The notes: a model not told the origin generated them from the letters alone. DNA of 64,000 nucleotides from Paracoccus aminovorans (GCF_900005615.1 NZ_LN832559.1:1208837-1272836); one strand, 5' to 3'. Counted from the stretch's first letter, positions 28,952-41,408 are shown. Program-made: numbers and translations.

Positions 28952-29099
28952 GTCGCGCTTGGCTCCGCTGTCGCTTTCTGGCGGGGCAGGCTGGAACAAA
29001 GCCTTTGGGGTCGCAAGGGAAAGCCGGTCGCGAAGTCCTGATTCCGGTGGCGCGGATCGTCGCGGCAGAGGTGGAGAGCGGTGCGATGCTGCGAAATTA

Positions 29100-29124
29100 C
29101 TATATAAGTGTCTGATATATATAG
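29100..29124. promoter_or_regulatory. AT-rich palindrome upstream of the sulfate operon
   Basis: CTATATA (29100-29106) and TATATAG (29118-29124) form an inverted repeat with an 11-base spacer inside a roughly 100-base AT-rich block, unlike the surrounding DNA. The geometry would suit a LysR-type regulator such as CysB. A weak TTGAAA (29159) -35-like box follows. Confidence 0.35.
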
Positions 29125-29194
29125 ATATTAAAAACGATAGGGAAACGCGTCTTTTTTCTTGAAATAAACGATAAACCCTGTCGTAATTAAGGAC

Positions 29195-29239
29195 ATGAAG
29201 AAGCCCGTGACAGGGCGTCGAAGAAGGAAGGCAACATGA
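29195..29239 (+). CDS. Candidate 14-residue leader peptide before the sulfate-binding protein
   Basis: ATG at 29195 opens [14 protein letters not shown] and ends with a TGA that overlaps the next ATG (ATGA at 29236). The overlap would couple its translation to the sulfate-binding gene. Four consecutive Arg codons could slow ribosomes. Against it, the AAGGA upstream is only one base from the ATG, so initiation may be weak, and such a short frame could arise by chance. Confidence 0.3.
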   Translation: MKKPVTGRRRRKAT

Positions 29240-30372
29240 TCCGCACCATTCGCGTGACCGACAGCCAGCTGGCCCATGGCCGCGTGATTCGCCGTTATCT
29301 GGACGGCCGGCTGACGGTCGATGACGGAACCAAGCGCATGACCGGCTATCCGCTGAGGGCCGGTTTCTGGGATCGTTGCTTCGGCTTGCGGCGTGCGATG
29401 GGCGTCGCGGTGACGGTCGCAGGACTTGGCCTGGCCGGGCAGGTCCATGCCGACAACAGTCTGCTCAACGTCAGCTACGACCCGACGCGCGAGCTTTACC
29501 GCGACGTGAATGCCGCCTTTGCCGCGAAATGGCAGGCCGACGGCCATCCGGCGCCGCAGATCGAGACCTCGCATGGCGGTTCCGGCGCGCAGGCGCGGGC
29601 GGTCATCGACGGGCTCAAGGCGCAGGTGGTGACGCTGGCGCTGGCCTCGGACATCGACAAGATCGCCGAAAAGGGGCTTCTGCCCGAGGACTGGCAGTCG
29701 CGCCTGCCGCACAACAGCTCGCCCTATACCTCGACCATCGTCTTCCTGGTGCGCGAGGGCAATCCGAAGAGCATCAAGGACTGGGGCGACCTGGTCAAGG
29801 AAGGCGTCGAGGTCATCACCCCGAACCCCAAGACCTCGGGCGGGGCGCGCTGGAACTATCTTGCCGCCTGGGCCTGGGCGCAGAAGAACGGCAAGGATCC
29901 CAAGGAATTCGTGCATGATCTCTTCGCCCATGTGCCGGTGCTGGACAGCGGCGCGCGCGGCTCGACCACGACCTTCACCCAGCGCGAGATCGGCGACGTG
30001 CTGCTGGCCTGGGAGAACGAGGCCTATCTGGCGCTGAACGAGCTGGGCGAGGATCAGTTCGACATCGTGGTGCCTTCGGTCTCGATCCTGGCCGAGCCGC
30101 CGGTCGCGGTGGTGGACAAGAACATCGCCGATGACGAGCAGAAGGCGCTGGCCGACGGCTATCTGGACTTCCTCTATTCGCCCGAGGGGCAGGCGCTGGC
30201 CTTCAAGCACTATTACCGCGCCTGGGACACCAGCGCCGCCAATCCGGACGACGTGGCCCGTTTCCCCAAGCTCGACCTGGTGACCATCGCCGATTTCGGC
30301 GGCTGGAAGCAGGCCCAGCCCGAGCATTTCGGCGACGGCGGCACCTTCGACCAGATCTATTCCGGGAAGTAG
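29236..30372 (+). CDS. cysP: Sulfate/thiosulfate-binding periplasmic protein
   Basis: 378 residues. The mature part follows the Sbp/CysP pattern: [58 protein letters not shown], and [21 protein letters not shown] signal peptide hydrophobic core ends LAGQVHA-DN near residue 72, so about 52 unusual residues precede it ([20 protein letters not shown]...). The start at 29236 has a good GAAGGAAGG site; M35 (29338) or M55 would give more ordinary signals. First gene of the operon. Confidence 0.9.
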   Translation: MIRTIRVTDSQLAHGRVIRRYLDGRLTVDDGTKRMTGYPLRAGFWDRCFGLRRAMGVAVTVAGLGLAGQVHADNSLLNVSYDPTRELYRDVNAAFAAKWQADGHPAPQIETSHGGSGAQARAVIDGLKAQVVTLALASDIDKIAEKGLLPEDWQSRLPHNSSPYTSTIVFLVREGNPKSIKDWGDLVKEGVEVITPNPKTSGGARWNYLAAWAWAQKNGKDPKEFVHDLFAHVPVLDSGARGSTTTFTQREIGDVLLAWENEAYLALNELGEDQFDIVVPSVSILAEPPVAVVDKNIADDEQKALADGYLDFLYSPEGQALAFKHYYRAWDTSAANPDDVARFPKLDLVTIADFGGWKQAQPEHFGDGGTFDQIYSGK

Positions 30373-30375
30373 GCG

Positions 30376-31212
30376 ATGCAGGCTTTGCGCATCCAGAAAT
30401 CTCCCATGCCCGGCTTTGCGCTGGGTATGGGCATTACGCTGACCATGCTGTCGCTGATCGTGATCCTGCCGGTCGGCGCACTGCTGGCCCAGGGGGCGAG
30501 CTACGGCATCGAGGGCGTCTGGCAGACGGTGAACACGCCGCGGGTCTGGGCGGCGCTTTATCTGTCGTTCCGGCTGGCGTTTTTCGCGGCGTTGTTCAAC
30601 CTGGTCTTCGGCACGCTGCTGGCCTGGGTGCTGGCGCGCTATGAATTTCCCGGCCGGCGGCTGGTCGATGCGATGGTGGACCTGCCTTTCGCCCTGCCGA
30701 CGGCGGTGGCGGGCATCGCGCTGACCGCGCTTTATGCGCCGAACGGCGTCTTCGGCAGCGTCGCCAAGGCGCTGGGCGTCAAGATCGCCTATACGCAATG
30801 GGGCATTCTGATCGCGCTTATCTTCGTCGGCCTGCCCTTCGTCACCCGCACCGTGCAGCCGGTGATCGCCGAGATCGAGCGCGAGGTTGAGGAGGCCAGC
30901 GCCACCCTGGGCGCCAGCCGGTTCTACACGCTGTATCGGGTGATCCTGCCGATGCTGATGCCGGCCGCGCTGACCGGCTTCGCGCTGTCGCTGGCGCGGG
31001 CTGTCGGCGAATACGGCTCGGTCATCTTCATCGCCGGCAACCTGCCGCTGAAGACCGAGATCGCGCCCCTGCTGATCGTCATCAAGCTGGAGGAATTCGA
31101 CTATGACGGTGCGGCGGCCATCGGCATCGCCATGCTGCTGATCTCGTTCACCATGCTTCTGGCCATCAACCTGATCCAGATCTGGAGCCGCCGGAGGATT
31201 GGCCATGTCTGA
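30376..31212 (+). CDS. cysT: Sulfate ABC transporter permease CysT
   Basis: 278-residue inner-membrane permease with six predicted helices. The EAA loop is EVEEASATLGASRFYTLYRVILPMLMPA near residue 170. Family features include PVGALLAQGASYGIEGVWQ and FALPTAVAGIALTALYAPNG. It starts 3 bases after cysP and overlaps cysW by 8 bases. It forms the channel with CysW. Confidence 0.93.
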   Translation: MQALRIQKSPMPGFALGMGITLTMLSLIVILPVGALLAQGASYGIEGVWQTVNTPRVWAALYLSFRLAFFAALFNLVFGTLLAWVLARYEFPGRRLVDAMVDLPFALPTAVAGIALTALYAPNGVFGSVAKALGVKIAYTQWGILIALIFVGLPFVTRTVQPVIAEIEREVEEASATLGASRFYTLYRVILPMLMPAALTGFALSLARAVGEYGSVIFIAGNLPLKTEIAPLLIVIKLEEFDYDGAAAIGIAMLLISFTMLLAINLIQIWSRRRIGHV

Positions 31213-32071
31213 TACGCAAGCCCCCGCCAAGTGGCGCCCGGTGACCGAGGAAAGCCGCCCGGCCCGCATTGCGCTGATCGCCGTAGCCCTGGTCGGGCTT
31301 GGCATCCTGGTGCTGGCGCCGCTGGCCGTGGTCTTTGCCGAGGCCCTGGCCAAGGGCGCGGGCGCCGCCATCGCCTCGCTGGGGAACCGCGACGCGCAAT
31401 CGGCGATCCGGCTGACGCTGCTGGTCGCGGCCATCGCCGTGCCGCTGAACGCGGTCTTCGGCATCGCCGCCGCCTGGACCATCACCAAGTTCGACTTTCG
31501 GGGCAAGGCGTTCCTGATCACGCTGATCGACCTGCCGTTCTCGGTCTCGCCGGTCGTCGCCGGGCTGGCGCTGGTGCTGCTGTTCGGCACCAACAGCCTG
31601 ATCGGCGGCTGGCTGGTCGCGCAGGGCTTTCCGATCATCTTTGCGCTGCCGGGGATCGTGCTGGCCTCGGTCTTCGTCACCTTCCCCTTCGTCGCGCGCG
31701 AGCTGATCCCGGTGATGATAGAGCAGGGCCGGGCCGAGGAGGAGGCGGCGCTGACGCTGGGCGCCTCGGGCTGGCGGGTGTTCCGCACCGTGACGCTGCC
31801 GAACATCAAATGGGCGCTGCTGTACGGGGTGCTGCTGTGCAACGCCCGCGCCATGGGCGAGTTCGGTGCCGTGGCCGTGGTCTCGGGCAAGATCCGCGGC
31901 GTCACCGCCACCATGCCGATCACCATCGAGATGATGTATAACGAGTATCTTTCGGTGGCGGCCTTTTCGCTGGCTGCCGTGCTGGCGGCCCTGGGCCTGC
32001 TGACGCTGGCGCTGAAGACCGTGCTGGAATGGCGCCACGCCGACCAGCTTGCCGCAACCCGCAGACATTGA
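31205..32071 (+). CDS. cysW: Sulfate ABC transporter permease CysW
   Basis: 288-residue permease. EAA loop: [48 protein letters not shown] and [20 protein letters not shown] are typical of CysW. The ATG at 31205 follows CGGAGGA; an earlier TTG at 31199 is less likely. Operon position between cysT and cysA matches its CysTW heterodimer role. Confidence 0.93.
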   Translation: MSDTQAPAKWRPVTEESRPARIALIAVALVGLGILVLAPLAVVFAEALAKGAGAAIASLGNRDAQSAIRLTLLVAAIAVPLNAVFGIAAAWTITKFDFRGKAFLITLIDLPFSVSPVVAGLALVLLFGTNSLIGGWLVAQGFPIIFALPGIVLASVFVTFPFVARELIPVMIEQGRAEEEAALTLGASGWRVFRTVTLPNIKWALLYGVLLCNARAMGEFGAVAVVSGKIRGVTATMPITIEMMYNEYLSVAAFSLAAVLAALGLLTLALKTVLEWRHADQLAATRRH

Positions 32072-32079
32072 GGTGTCCG

Positions 32080-32799
32080 ATGCATATCGAGATCGACGAG
32101 ATCGCCAAGGAATTCGGCGCCACCACGGCGCTGAAGCCGGTCAGCCTGGCCATCCCCTCGGGGGCGCTGGTGGCGCTGCTCGGACCCTCGGGTTCGGGCA
32201 AGACCACGCTTCTGCGCATCCTGGGCGGGCTGGAGTTTCCGAGTTCCGGCCGGGTGCTGTTCGACGGCCAGGACGCGACCGGCATGACTGTGCAAGAGCG
32301 GCGCGCGGGCTTCGTGTTCCAGAGCTATGCGCTGTTCAAGCACATGACGGTGTTCGAGAACATCGCCTATGGGCTGCGCGCCCGGCCGCGCGCCTCGCGC
32401 CCGCCCGCGGCCGAGATCCAGCGCCGGGTGTCGAAGCTCTTGGACCTGATCCAGCTGCCGCAGATCGCCAGGCGCTTCCCGAGCCAGCTGTCGGGCGGCC
32501 AGCGCCAGCGCGTCGCCCTGGCGCGCGCCTTGGCCATCGAGCCGCGCATGCTGCTGCTCGACGAGCCCTTCGGTGCGCTTGACGCCCGCGTGCGCAAGGA
32601 GCTGCGCCAGGGCCTGCGCGAGATCCACGACACCACCGGCCTGACCACGGTCTTCGTCACCCATGACCAGGACGAGGCCATGGAGCTTGCCGACCTTGTG
32701 GTGGTGATGTCCATGGGCCGGATCGAGCAGATCGGCCGGCCGCAGGACATCCGCGCCCGCCCGGCGACGCCCTTCGTGCGCGAATTCATCGAGGCCTGA
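32080..32799 (+). CDS. cysA: Sulfate ABC transporter ATPase CysA (short form)
   Basis: 239 residues. Walker [17 protein letters not shown] near residue 34, Q-loop [14 protein letters not shown], signature [14 protein letters not shown], Walker [16 protein letters not shown] and switch His in [14 protein letters not shown]. It ends right after the nucleotide-binding domain and lacks the ~100-residue C-terminal TOBE-like regulatory domain of enterobacterial CysA. Energises CysTW. A strong terminator-like hairpin follows. Confidence 0.92.
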   Translation: MHIEIDEIAKEFGATTALKPVSLAIPSGALVALLGPSGSGKTTLLRILGGLEFPSSGRVLFDGQDATGMTVQERRAGFVFQSYALFKHMTVFENIAYGLRARPRASRPPAAEIQRRVSKLLDLIQLPQIARRFPSQLSGGQRQRVALARALAIEPRMLLLDEPFGALDARVRKELRQGLREIHDTTGLTTVFVTHDQDEAMELADLVVVMSMGRIEQIGRPQDIRARPATPFVREFIEA

Positions 32800-32820
32800 G
32801 CCGCGTTCCTGCCCTTGCCG

Positions 32821-32842
32821 GGGTATTGGGAAAACAGAGAAA
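32821..32842 (+). repeat. 3'-end A-rich repeat, copy after cysA
   Basis: GGGTATTGGGAAAACAGAGA from 32821, a diverged member of the dispersed family, 21 bases after the cysA stop. Unlike other copies it is followed at once by a canonical terminator hairpin. Confidence 0.5.
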
Positions 32843-32879
32843 GCCCCCGTTTGCGCCCGGCCGGCGCACGGGGGCTTTT
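32841..32879 (+). terminator. Rho-independent terminator of the sulfate operon
   Basis: AAGCCCCCGT (32841-32850) pairs with ACGGGGGCTT (32868-32877). A further inner stem TGCGC/GCGCA lies within the loop, and T residues follow. It ends the cysPTWA operon. Confidence 0.75.
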
Positions 32880-32930
32880 CGCCGCGCTGCGGCGTGACTA
32901 GATCGGCTGCGACGCATAACGAGGGACGAC

Positions 32931-33452
32931 ATGGAACACCTGATCGAACGCAGCCTTTTCGCCAGCCGCTGGCTGATGGCGCCGATGTATGTCGGCTTGT
33001 CGCTGTCGCTTCTGTTGCTGCTCTGGGTCTTTGGCCTGGAGTTCTGGCATCTGCTGCAGATCCTGCCGGTGATGAAGGTGAACGACGCGGTGCTGGGGGT
33101 GCTGGCGCTGATCGACCTGAGCCTGGCGGCGAATCTGCTGCTGATCGTGATCTTTTCCGGCTACGAGAATTTCGTCAGCCGCATGAACCTGAGCGAACAC
33201 GAGGACCGGCCGGAATGGCAGGGCGAGGTCGATTTCTCGGGGCTGAAGCTGAAGCTGGTGGCCTCGATCGTGGCGATCTCGGGCATCCACCTGCTGAAGG
33301 TGTTCATGGATGTCGGCAAATATGCCCCCGACCAGATCCGCTGGATGGTGGTGATCCACCTGGTCTTCGTCGTCTCGGGTGTGCTGCTGGCGGCGATGGA
33401 CTGGATCTCGAACCACGGCAAGGGGTTAAAGAAGCGCGCGCCCAAGGCGTGA
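32931..33452 (+). CDS. yqhA: UPF0114/YqhA family membrane protein
   Basis: 173 residues with about four hydrophobic helices: WLMAPMYVGLSLSLLLLLWVF, VLGVLALIDLSLAANLLLIVIF, VASIVAISGIHLL, VVIHLVFVVSGVLLAAMDW. It starts with the family hallmark ERSLFASRWLMAP. The function is unknown. It has its own gap after the cysA terminator, so is probably monocistronic. Confidence 0.82.
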   Translation: MEHLIERSLFASRWLMAPMYVGLSLSLLLLLWVFGLEFWHLLQILPVMKVNDAVLGVLALIDLSLAANLLLIVIFSGYENFVSRMNLSEHEDRPEWQGEVDFSGLKLKLVASIVAISGIHLLKVFMDVGKYAPDQIRWMVVIHLVFVVSGVLLAAMDWISNHGKGLKKRAPKA

Positions 33453-33455
33453 TCG

Positions 33456-33500
33456 CGCCGCCTGTGGCGCGGATGCATGGGTATTTGGAAAACGGAAAGG
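33456..33500 (+). repeat. 3'-end hairpin/A-rich repeat, copy after yqhA
   Basis: CGCGCC/GGCGCG stem with a 6-base loop, then GGGTATTTGGAAAACGGAAA from 33479. Sense to the upstream gene; its hairpin begins 3 bases after the yqhA stop. Confidence 0.6.
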
Positions 33501-33627
33501 GGCGGTGGCGTCGCCTGATGGGCGGCGCCCGGCTTTTTTCCCGGGGGCGCGGCGCGGACCCTTGCGCCTTGGCCTGCCACGGCTATAACCCCGGACGATT
33601 TATCAGCCGCCAGCCCGAGGGACCGTC

Positions 33628-36960
<3,333 letters not shown>

Positions 36961-37263
36961 TCGGTTGATTGAAAAGGTGGCCGGATGGCGACCGGTTCGC
37001 CCGGCCGCCAAGGCACGCAACGAATTGTCCGCGGCCAGCGCGCGAGGCATTCGTCAGACCTGAACATTTTGCACTGAAACAGCCTTGTCGGCTATTTCGT
37101 CCCGACCTCGGGCACCGACGCCGTCACGGTTCCTGTTCGCTCTGGAAGCGCGAGTCCGACTATCACTTCCGAAGTCGGAGGCAAGGACCCGGCAGGATCC
37201 GCTCGAACCAGGGGCCGCAATTTCTGGCCGTGCGTCGAAATGCTGCGCGAGGGTGAGTTGAAG

Positions 37264-37500
37264 ATGGTAGAGAATCTGTCCACCTTCCCGAATCCGATGT
37301 CCTCGGTGCCGGTCTTCGAGGCCCTGCGTCAGCAGCAGATGGTCCTCCAGCTGCGGGCTGGGGCACGGCCAGCAGCATTGGACCCATTCCGGATGAGGAA
37401 GAGCCGCATTGCGGCAAGAAGGCCGAATCTAAGGACATGGCCGAGATCCACCGGCAACTAGCCGAATTGCAGAGGCGGATTTCCCAAGCTGCGTCATCTG
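37264..37500 (+). pseudogene. Possible phasin-like gene remnant
   Basis: Two fragments in different frames: one with MSSVPVFEALRQQQMVLQL, the other with DMAEIHRQLAELQRRISQ. The spacing and helical, Gln-rich character are reminiscent of poly-hydroxyalkanoate granule proteins. The intervening middle is missing or scrambled and no intact frame exists, so this is only suggestive. Confidence 0.25.
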
Positions 37501-37804
37501 CGGCTTGCGCACGCCGCCGCTTTCGATTTCAAGGCTCTCGGGGAACGCATCGCGCTACCCGAGCCATCAAGCGGCCGAAGTCGCTCATCAACCGCTTCAA
37601 TGCGCCCGGTTCCGCCGCATGGTCTGCAACCAATGGCAAGCGGGCCAATCGCTCGGCCATCGCCTTGACAATGCCCTCTGCAGGCCATTTCTCGCACTTC
37701 CGCCCTCGGCTGCCCAGCATTGTGCCGCAGGATTAACCGATACTGAACGCGACGTGCAGCTCTGGCGCAGGTTCGGCATCCGTGCAGCACATCAGCCCGG
37801 AACG

Positions 37805-37833
37805 CGAAAGGCGCGGCCCTTTCGGACCGCGCC
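37805..37833 (-). terminator. Terminator of the RTX gene
   Basis: On the minus strand GGCGCGG and CCGCGCC (37810-37816 with 37827-37833) form a 7-bp stem followed by TTTCG. It lies 37 bases after the RTX stop. Confidence 0.55.
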
Positions 37834-37869
37834 CGTCTTCTTCTGGGCCGGGGGGAAGGGAAACCGGCC

Positions 37870-40077
37870 TCAGAGAATGAAGTCAGCCGCGGAATACTGC
37901 CCCGCGAGCGTTGCGCCGTCGTTGATGCGGATCCGCATCTCGGCCGCGGCATCGCCGTCGACATTGACCTGCAGCCAGGTCTCGGTGCCGCTGTTGACGA
38001 CCCATGCGGTGCCGGCGCCGCCGGCCGTCGTGCCATGGAAGACAAAGGCCTGGTTGCCTGCGATCAGCGCATTGGCGTCGATGGCCGACAGGTCGAAGCG
38101 GTCGCCGGGCGCGGCACCCGGGCCGTCGAAGCCGTTGATCAGGTCGACCCCCGCACCGACGGCCGAGTCGGACAGCGCCACGAACCGGAACACATCCGCC
38201 CCCGCGTTGCCGGCCAGCGTATCCGCGCCGCCTCCGCCGACCAGCGTGTCATTGCCGGCACCGCCCTGGATAAGATCGACGCCCAGACCGCCGGACAACA
38301 GGTCGTTGCCGGCCGCCCCCTGCAAGGTGTCGTTGCCGCCAAGGCCATAGATCCGGTCGTTTCCTGCCCCGGCATTCATCAGATTGGCGCCGGCCGTGCC
38401 GGTCAGCGTGTCATGGCCGGCGGCCGTCAGGACATTCTCGAAGTTCACGAAGCTCTCGCCGGTGAAATTCGTCGCCCCGGTCTGCAGGTTGATGGCATAG
38501 GCGCCGGCATAGCTGCGGGCGTCCAGCATGTCGGTGCTGGCGCCGCCGTTCAGGGTCTCGCTGGTGCCGAGGCCGGCCAGGATGGTGTCGTTGCCGTCCT
38601 CGCCCAGGTAGAGGCCGGAGCCGCTGGAAACCAGGCGGTCATGGCCCAGACCGCCGCGCAGGGTATCCTGGCCCGAGACCGCCAGCAGGGTGTCGTTCCC
38701 GGCCCCGCCCAGCAACAGGTCGTTGCCGTTGCCGCCGTTCAGCAGATCGTCGCCGGCGCCGCCTTCCAGGCGGTCGTCGCCATCCAGCCCGTCGATCACG
38801 TCGTTGCCCAGATTGCCGCGGATCGTATTCGCCCCGGCGGTGCCGAACAGCGTGTCATTGCCCGAGCCGGAATGCAGATTCTCGAAATTGACGAAGCTCT
38901 CGCCGCTGAAATTGGTGGCCCCGGACGTCAGGTTGACGGAATAGGCGCCCGACCAGGACGCGGTATTCAGCCAGTCGGTTCCGGCGCCGCCATCCAGGGT
39001 TTCGCCGCCGCCCGATCCGGCATAGACGTAATCGTCGCCGTCGCCGGCATAGTATTGGCCATACCCGCTGGAGACCAGCGTGTCATTGTCCGCCGCGCCG
39101 TACAGCGTGTCTGTGCCGGTGCCGGCGTGCAAATAGTCGGCGCCGTTGCCGCCATAGAGATAGTCGTTGCCGCCGTAGCCATAGACGTAATCGGCACCGT
39201 CGTTTCCATACATGGTGTTGGCGGCGTCGGTGCCGTAGAGCGTGTCGTTGCCCGAGCCGGAATAGACGTTCTCGAAGTTGACGAAGCTCTCGCCGGCGAA
39301 ATTCGTGGCGCCGGTGGCCAGGTTGACCAGATAGGCGCCGGTGAAGGTCGTGGTGTTCAGCCAGTCGGTATCCGCGCCGCCGTCCAGCGTTTCGGAGACG
39401 CCGAGACCGGAATAGACGTAGTCGTTGCCGGATTCGCCATAATAGCGGCCGCCGCCGCTGGAGACGATGGTGTCCTGATCGGTGCCGCCATAGATCGTGT
39501 CGCTGCCGGTGCCGGCATGCAGGTAGTCGTTCCCGGCACCGCCGGAAATATAGTCGTTGCCGCCGTAGCCATAGATGTAGTCGTTGCCGTTATTGCCATA
39601 CATGGTGTTGGCGGCGTCGGTGCCGTAGAGCGTGTCGTTGCCCGAGCCGGAATAGATGTTCTCGAAGTTGACGAAGCTTTCGCCGGCGAAATTCGTGGCG
39701 CCGGTGGCCAGGTTGACCAGATAGGCGCCGGTGAAGGTCGTGGTGTTCAGCCAGTCCGTGCCGGTGCCGCCGTCCAGCGTCTCGAGGACGCCGAGGCCGG
39801 AATAGATGTAGTCGTTGCCGGCATCGCCGAAATACTGGCCGGCACCGCTGGAAACGATGGTGTCGTTGTCGTTCCAGCCATGCACCGTGTCGGTGCCCGA
39901 GCCGGCGCTGATATAGTCGTTGCCGTCGCCGCCCGACAGATAATCGTTGCCGGAGCCGCCATAGATCGTGTCGTTGCCGCCCAGGCCCAGGACGTAGTCG
40001 TTCCCGGCAAGGGCGTCGAAGACTTCGCTGGCAGACGTACCGATGAGGGTGTCGTTGCCGTTTGTTCCCGTAGGCAT
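37870..40077 (-). CDS. RTX calcium-binding protein (type I secretion substrate)
   Basis: 735 residues, almost entirely hemolysin-type nonapeptides (GGxGxDxxx) that form calcium-binding beta-rolls. A unit of 130 residues is repeated about four times, each with ETLDGG-x-x-TDWLNTT, FTGAYLVNLATGATNFAGESFVNFEN and GNDTLYGTDAANTMYGN. The C-terminal ~115 residues (ADVFRFVALSDSAVGAG to AADFIL) resemble the serralysin M10 C-terminal domain and carry the T1SS signal. There is no N-terminal signal peptide and no catalytic domain. Secretion genes are not nearby. It may be a surface or biofilm protein. Confidence 0.88.
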   Translation of the reverse strand: MPTGTNGNDTLIGTSASEVFDALAGNDYVLGLGGNDTIYGGSGNDYLSGGDGNDYISAGSGTDTVHGWNDNDTIVSSGAGQYFGDAGNDYIYSGLGVLETLDGGTGTDWLNTTTFTGAYLVNLATGATNFAGESFVNFENIYSGSGNDTLYGTDAANTMYGNNGNDYIYGYGGNDYISGGAGNDYLHAGTGSDTIYGGTDQDTIVSSGGGRYYGESGNDYVYSGLGVSETLDGGADTDWLNTTTFTGAYLVNLATGATNFAGESFVNFENVYSGSGNDTLYGTDAANTMYGNDGADYVYGYGGNDYLYGGNGADYLHAGTGTDTLYGAADNDTLVSSGYGQYYAGDGDDYVYAGSGGGETLDGGAGTDWLNTASWSGAYSVNLTSGATNFSGESFVNFENLHSGSGNDTLFGTAGANTIRGNLGNDVIDGLDGDDRLEGGAGDDLLNGGNGNDLLLGGAGNDTLLAVSGQDTLRGGLGHDRLVSSGSGLYLGEDGNDTILAGLGTSETLNGGASTDMLDARSYAGAYAINLQTGATNFTGESFVNFENVLTAAGHDTLTGTAGANLMNAGAGNDRIYGLGGNDTLQGAAGNDLLSGGLGVDLIQGGAGNDTLVGGGGADTLAGNAGADVFRFVALSDSAVGAGVDLINGFDGPGAAPGDRFDLSAIDANALIAGNQAFVFHGTTAGGAGTAWVVNSGTETWLQVNVDGDAAAEMRIRINDGATLAGQYSAADFIL
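38870..39870 (-). repeat. Tandem 390-bp DNA repeats within the RTX gene
   Basis: Near-identical stretches starting at 39301 and 39691 are exactly 390 bases (130 codons) apart, with a more diverged unit near 38911. DNA-level similarity this high suggests recent duplication or gene conversion and makes copy number unstable. Confidence 0.75.
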
Positions 40078-40307
40078 GTTCTCCTCCTGTCGTCCGGATG
40101 GGCGCGGAGCGTGTCCATCCTTGTGGAAAGAGAGTGCGCCCGGGGTCGTGAAGGCGGCGTGAAATATGTTCTGGCCCCTGAAAGGAAAGCGGAATCGTTG
40201 CCGCGCCCGTGGGCGCCCCGGCTTCGCCCAGCCGAAGCTTCGGCGGCCGGGGGATTGCCCCTTGCGGCCCTCGCGGCTATCGCAGGCAAAAAGGGGGTCC
40301 GGGAACC

Positions 40308-41408
40308 ATGAGCGTCAATACATTCGGCCGCGTCTTCACCTTCACCACCTGGGGCGAAAGCCACGGCCCGGCGCTTGGCGCCACCGTGGACGGTTGCCCT
40401 CCCGGCGTCGCGCTGGACGAGGCCTGGATCCAGCAGTTCCTGGACCGCCGCCGGCCCGGCACGTCCAAATTCACCACCCAGCGGCAGGAGCCGGACCAGG
40501 TCCGCATCCTGTCGGGCGTGTTCGAGGGCAAGACGACCGGCACGCCGATCCAGCTGATGATCGAGAACACCGACCAGCGCAGCAAGGATTACGGCGACAT
40601 CGCCCAGGCCTTTCGCCCCGGCCATGCCGACATCGCCTATCACCTGAAATACGGCATCCGCGACTATCGCGGCGGCGGGCGCTCCAGTGCGCGCGAGACG
40701 GCGGCGCGCGTCGCGGCGGGGGGCGTCGCCCAGGCGGTGCTGCGCGACCTGGTGCCGGGGCTGAAGATCACCGGCTACATGGTGCAGATGGGCGCGCTGC
40801 ACCTGGACCGCGCGCATTTCGATGCGGCCGAGATCGGCAACAACCCGTTCTTCCTGCCCGACGCCTCGGCCGTGCCGGCCTGGGAGGATTACCTGAACGG
40901 CATCCGCAAGGCCCAGGACAGCGTCGGTGCCGCGCTCGAGGTGCTGATCCAGGGCTGCCCGCCGGGCCTGGGCGCGCCGGTCTATGCCAAGCTCGACACC
41001 GACCTCGCCGCGGCGATGATGTCGGTCAATGCGGTGAAAGGCGTCGAGATCGGCGAGGGCATGGCGGCGGCGGCCCTGACCGGTACCGAGAACGCCGACG
41101 AGATCCGCATGGGCAACGACGGGCCGAGCTACCTGTCGAATCATGCGGGCGGCATCCTGGGCGGGATCTCGACCGGGCAGGACATCGTGGTGCGCTTCGC
41201 GGTGAAGCCGACCAGTTCGATCCTGACCCCGCGCCGGACCATCAACCGCAAGGGCGAGAAGATCGAGCTGGTCACCAAGGGCCGCCACGACCCCTGCGTC
41301 GGCATCCGCGCCGTGCCGATCGGCGAGGCGATGGCAGCCTGCGTGATCCTGGACCACCTGCTGCTGGACCGGGCCCAGACCGGCGGCCAGCGCGGACGAA
41401 TCGGCTGA
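40308..41408 (+). CDS. aroC: Chorismate synthase
   Basis: 366 residues. Final step of the shikimate pathway, FMN-dependent. Family signatures [18 protein letters not shown] at residues 16-33, [21 protein letters not shown] near 125-145, and the C-terminal [17 protein letters not shown]. The start at 40308 ([13 protein letters not shown]) follows GGGAACC. It diverges from the RTX gene across about 230 bases. Confidence 0.97.
   Translation: MSVNTFGRVFTFTTWGESHGPALGATVDGCPPGVALDEAWIQQFLDRRRPGTSKFTTQRQEPDQVRILSGVFEGKTTGTPIQLMIENTDQRSKDYGDIAQAFRPGHADIAYHLKYGIRDYRGGGRSSARETAARVAAGGVAQAVLRDLVPGLKITGYMVQMGALHLDRAHFDAAEIGNNPFFLPDASAVPAWEDYLNGIRKAQDSVGAALEVLIQGCPPGLGAPVYAKLDTDLAAAMMSVNAVKGVEIGEGMAAAALTGTENADEIRMGNDGPSYLSNHAGGILGGISTGQDIVVRFAVKPTSSILTPRRTINRKGEKIELVTKGRHDPCVGIRAVPIGEAMAACVILDHLLLDRAQTGGQRGRIG

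Larger units (their letters stand above)
36961..37869. other. Non-coding or decayed region between carB and the RTX gene
   Basis: About 900 bases without a credible intact gene. On the plus strand around 37264-37360 a frame reads MVENLSTFPNPMSSVPVFEALRQQQ, and around 37425-37485, in another frame, KKAESKDMAEIHRQLAELQRRISQ. Together they resemble the start and coiled-coil end of a phasin-like protein broken by frameshifts. On the minus strand near 37529-37720 a short Leu/Arg-rich frame is unassigned. Nothing else is recognisable. Confidence 0.4.

Noticed and set aside
29040..29235. Riboswitch (SAM-type) ahead of the sulfate operon
   Set aside because: No conserved SAM-riboswitch core or pseudoknot could be recognised; the region is just AT-rich with a dyad.
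29128..32664. Very long open frame on the minus strand opposite the sulfate operon
   Set aside because: It lies antisense to four genes with clear family motifs; its protein is low-complexity and typical of GC-rich shadow frames.
38870..39870. CRISPR-like regular repeats
   Set aside because: The 390-bp periodicity lies in frame within the RTX coding sequence; unit length and lack of spacers rule out CRISPR.
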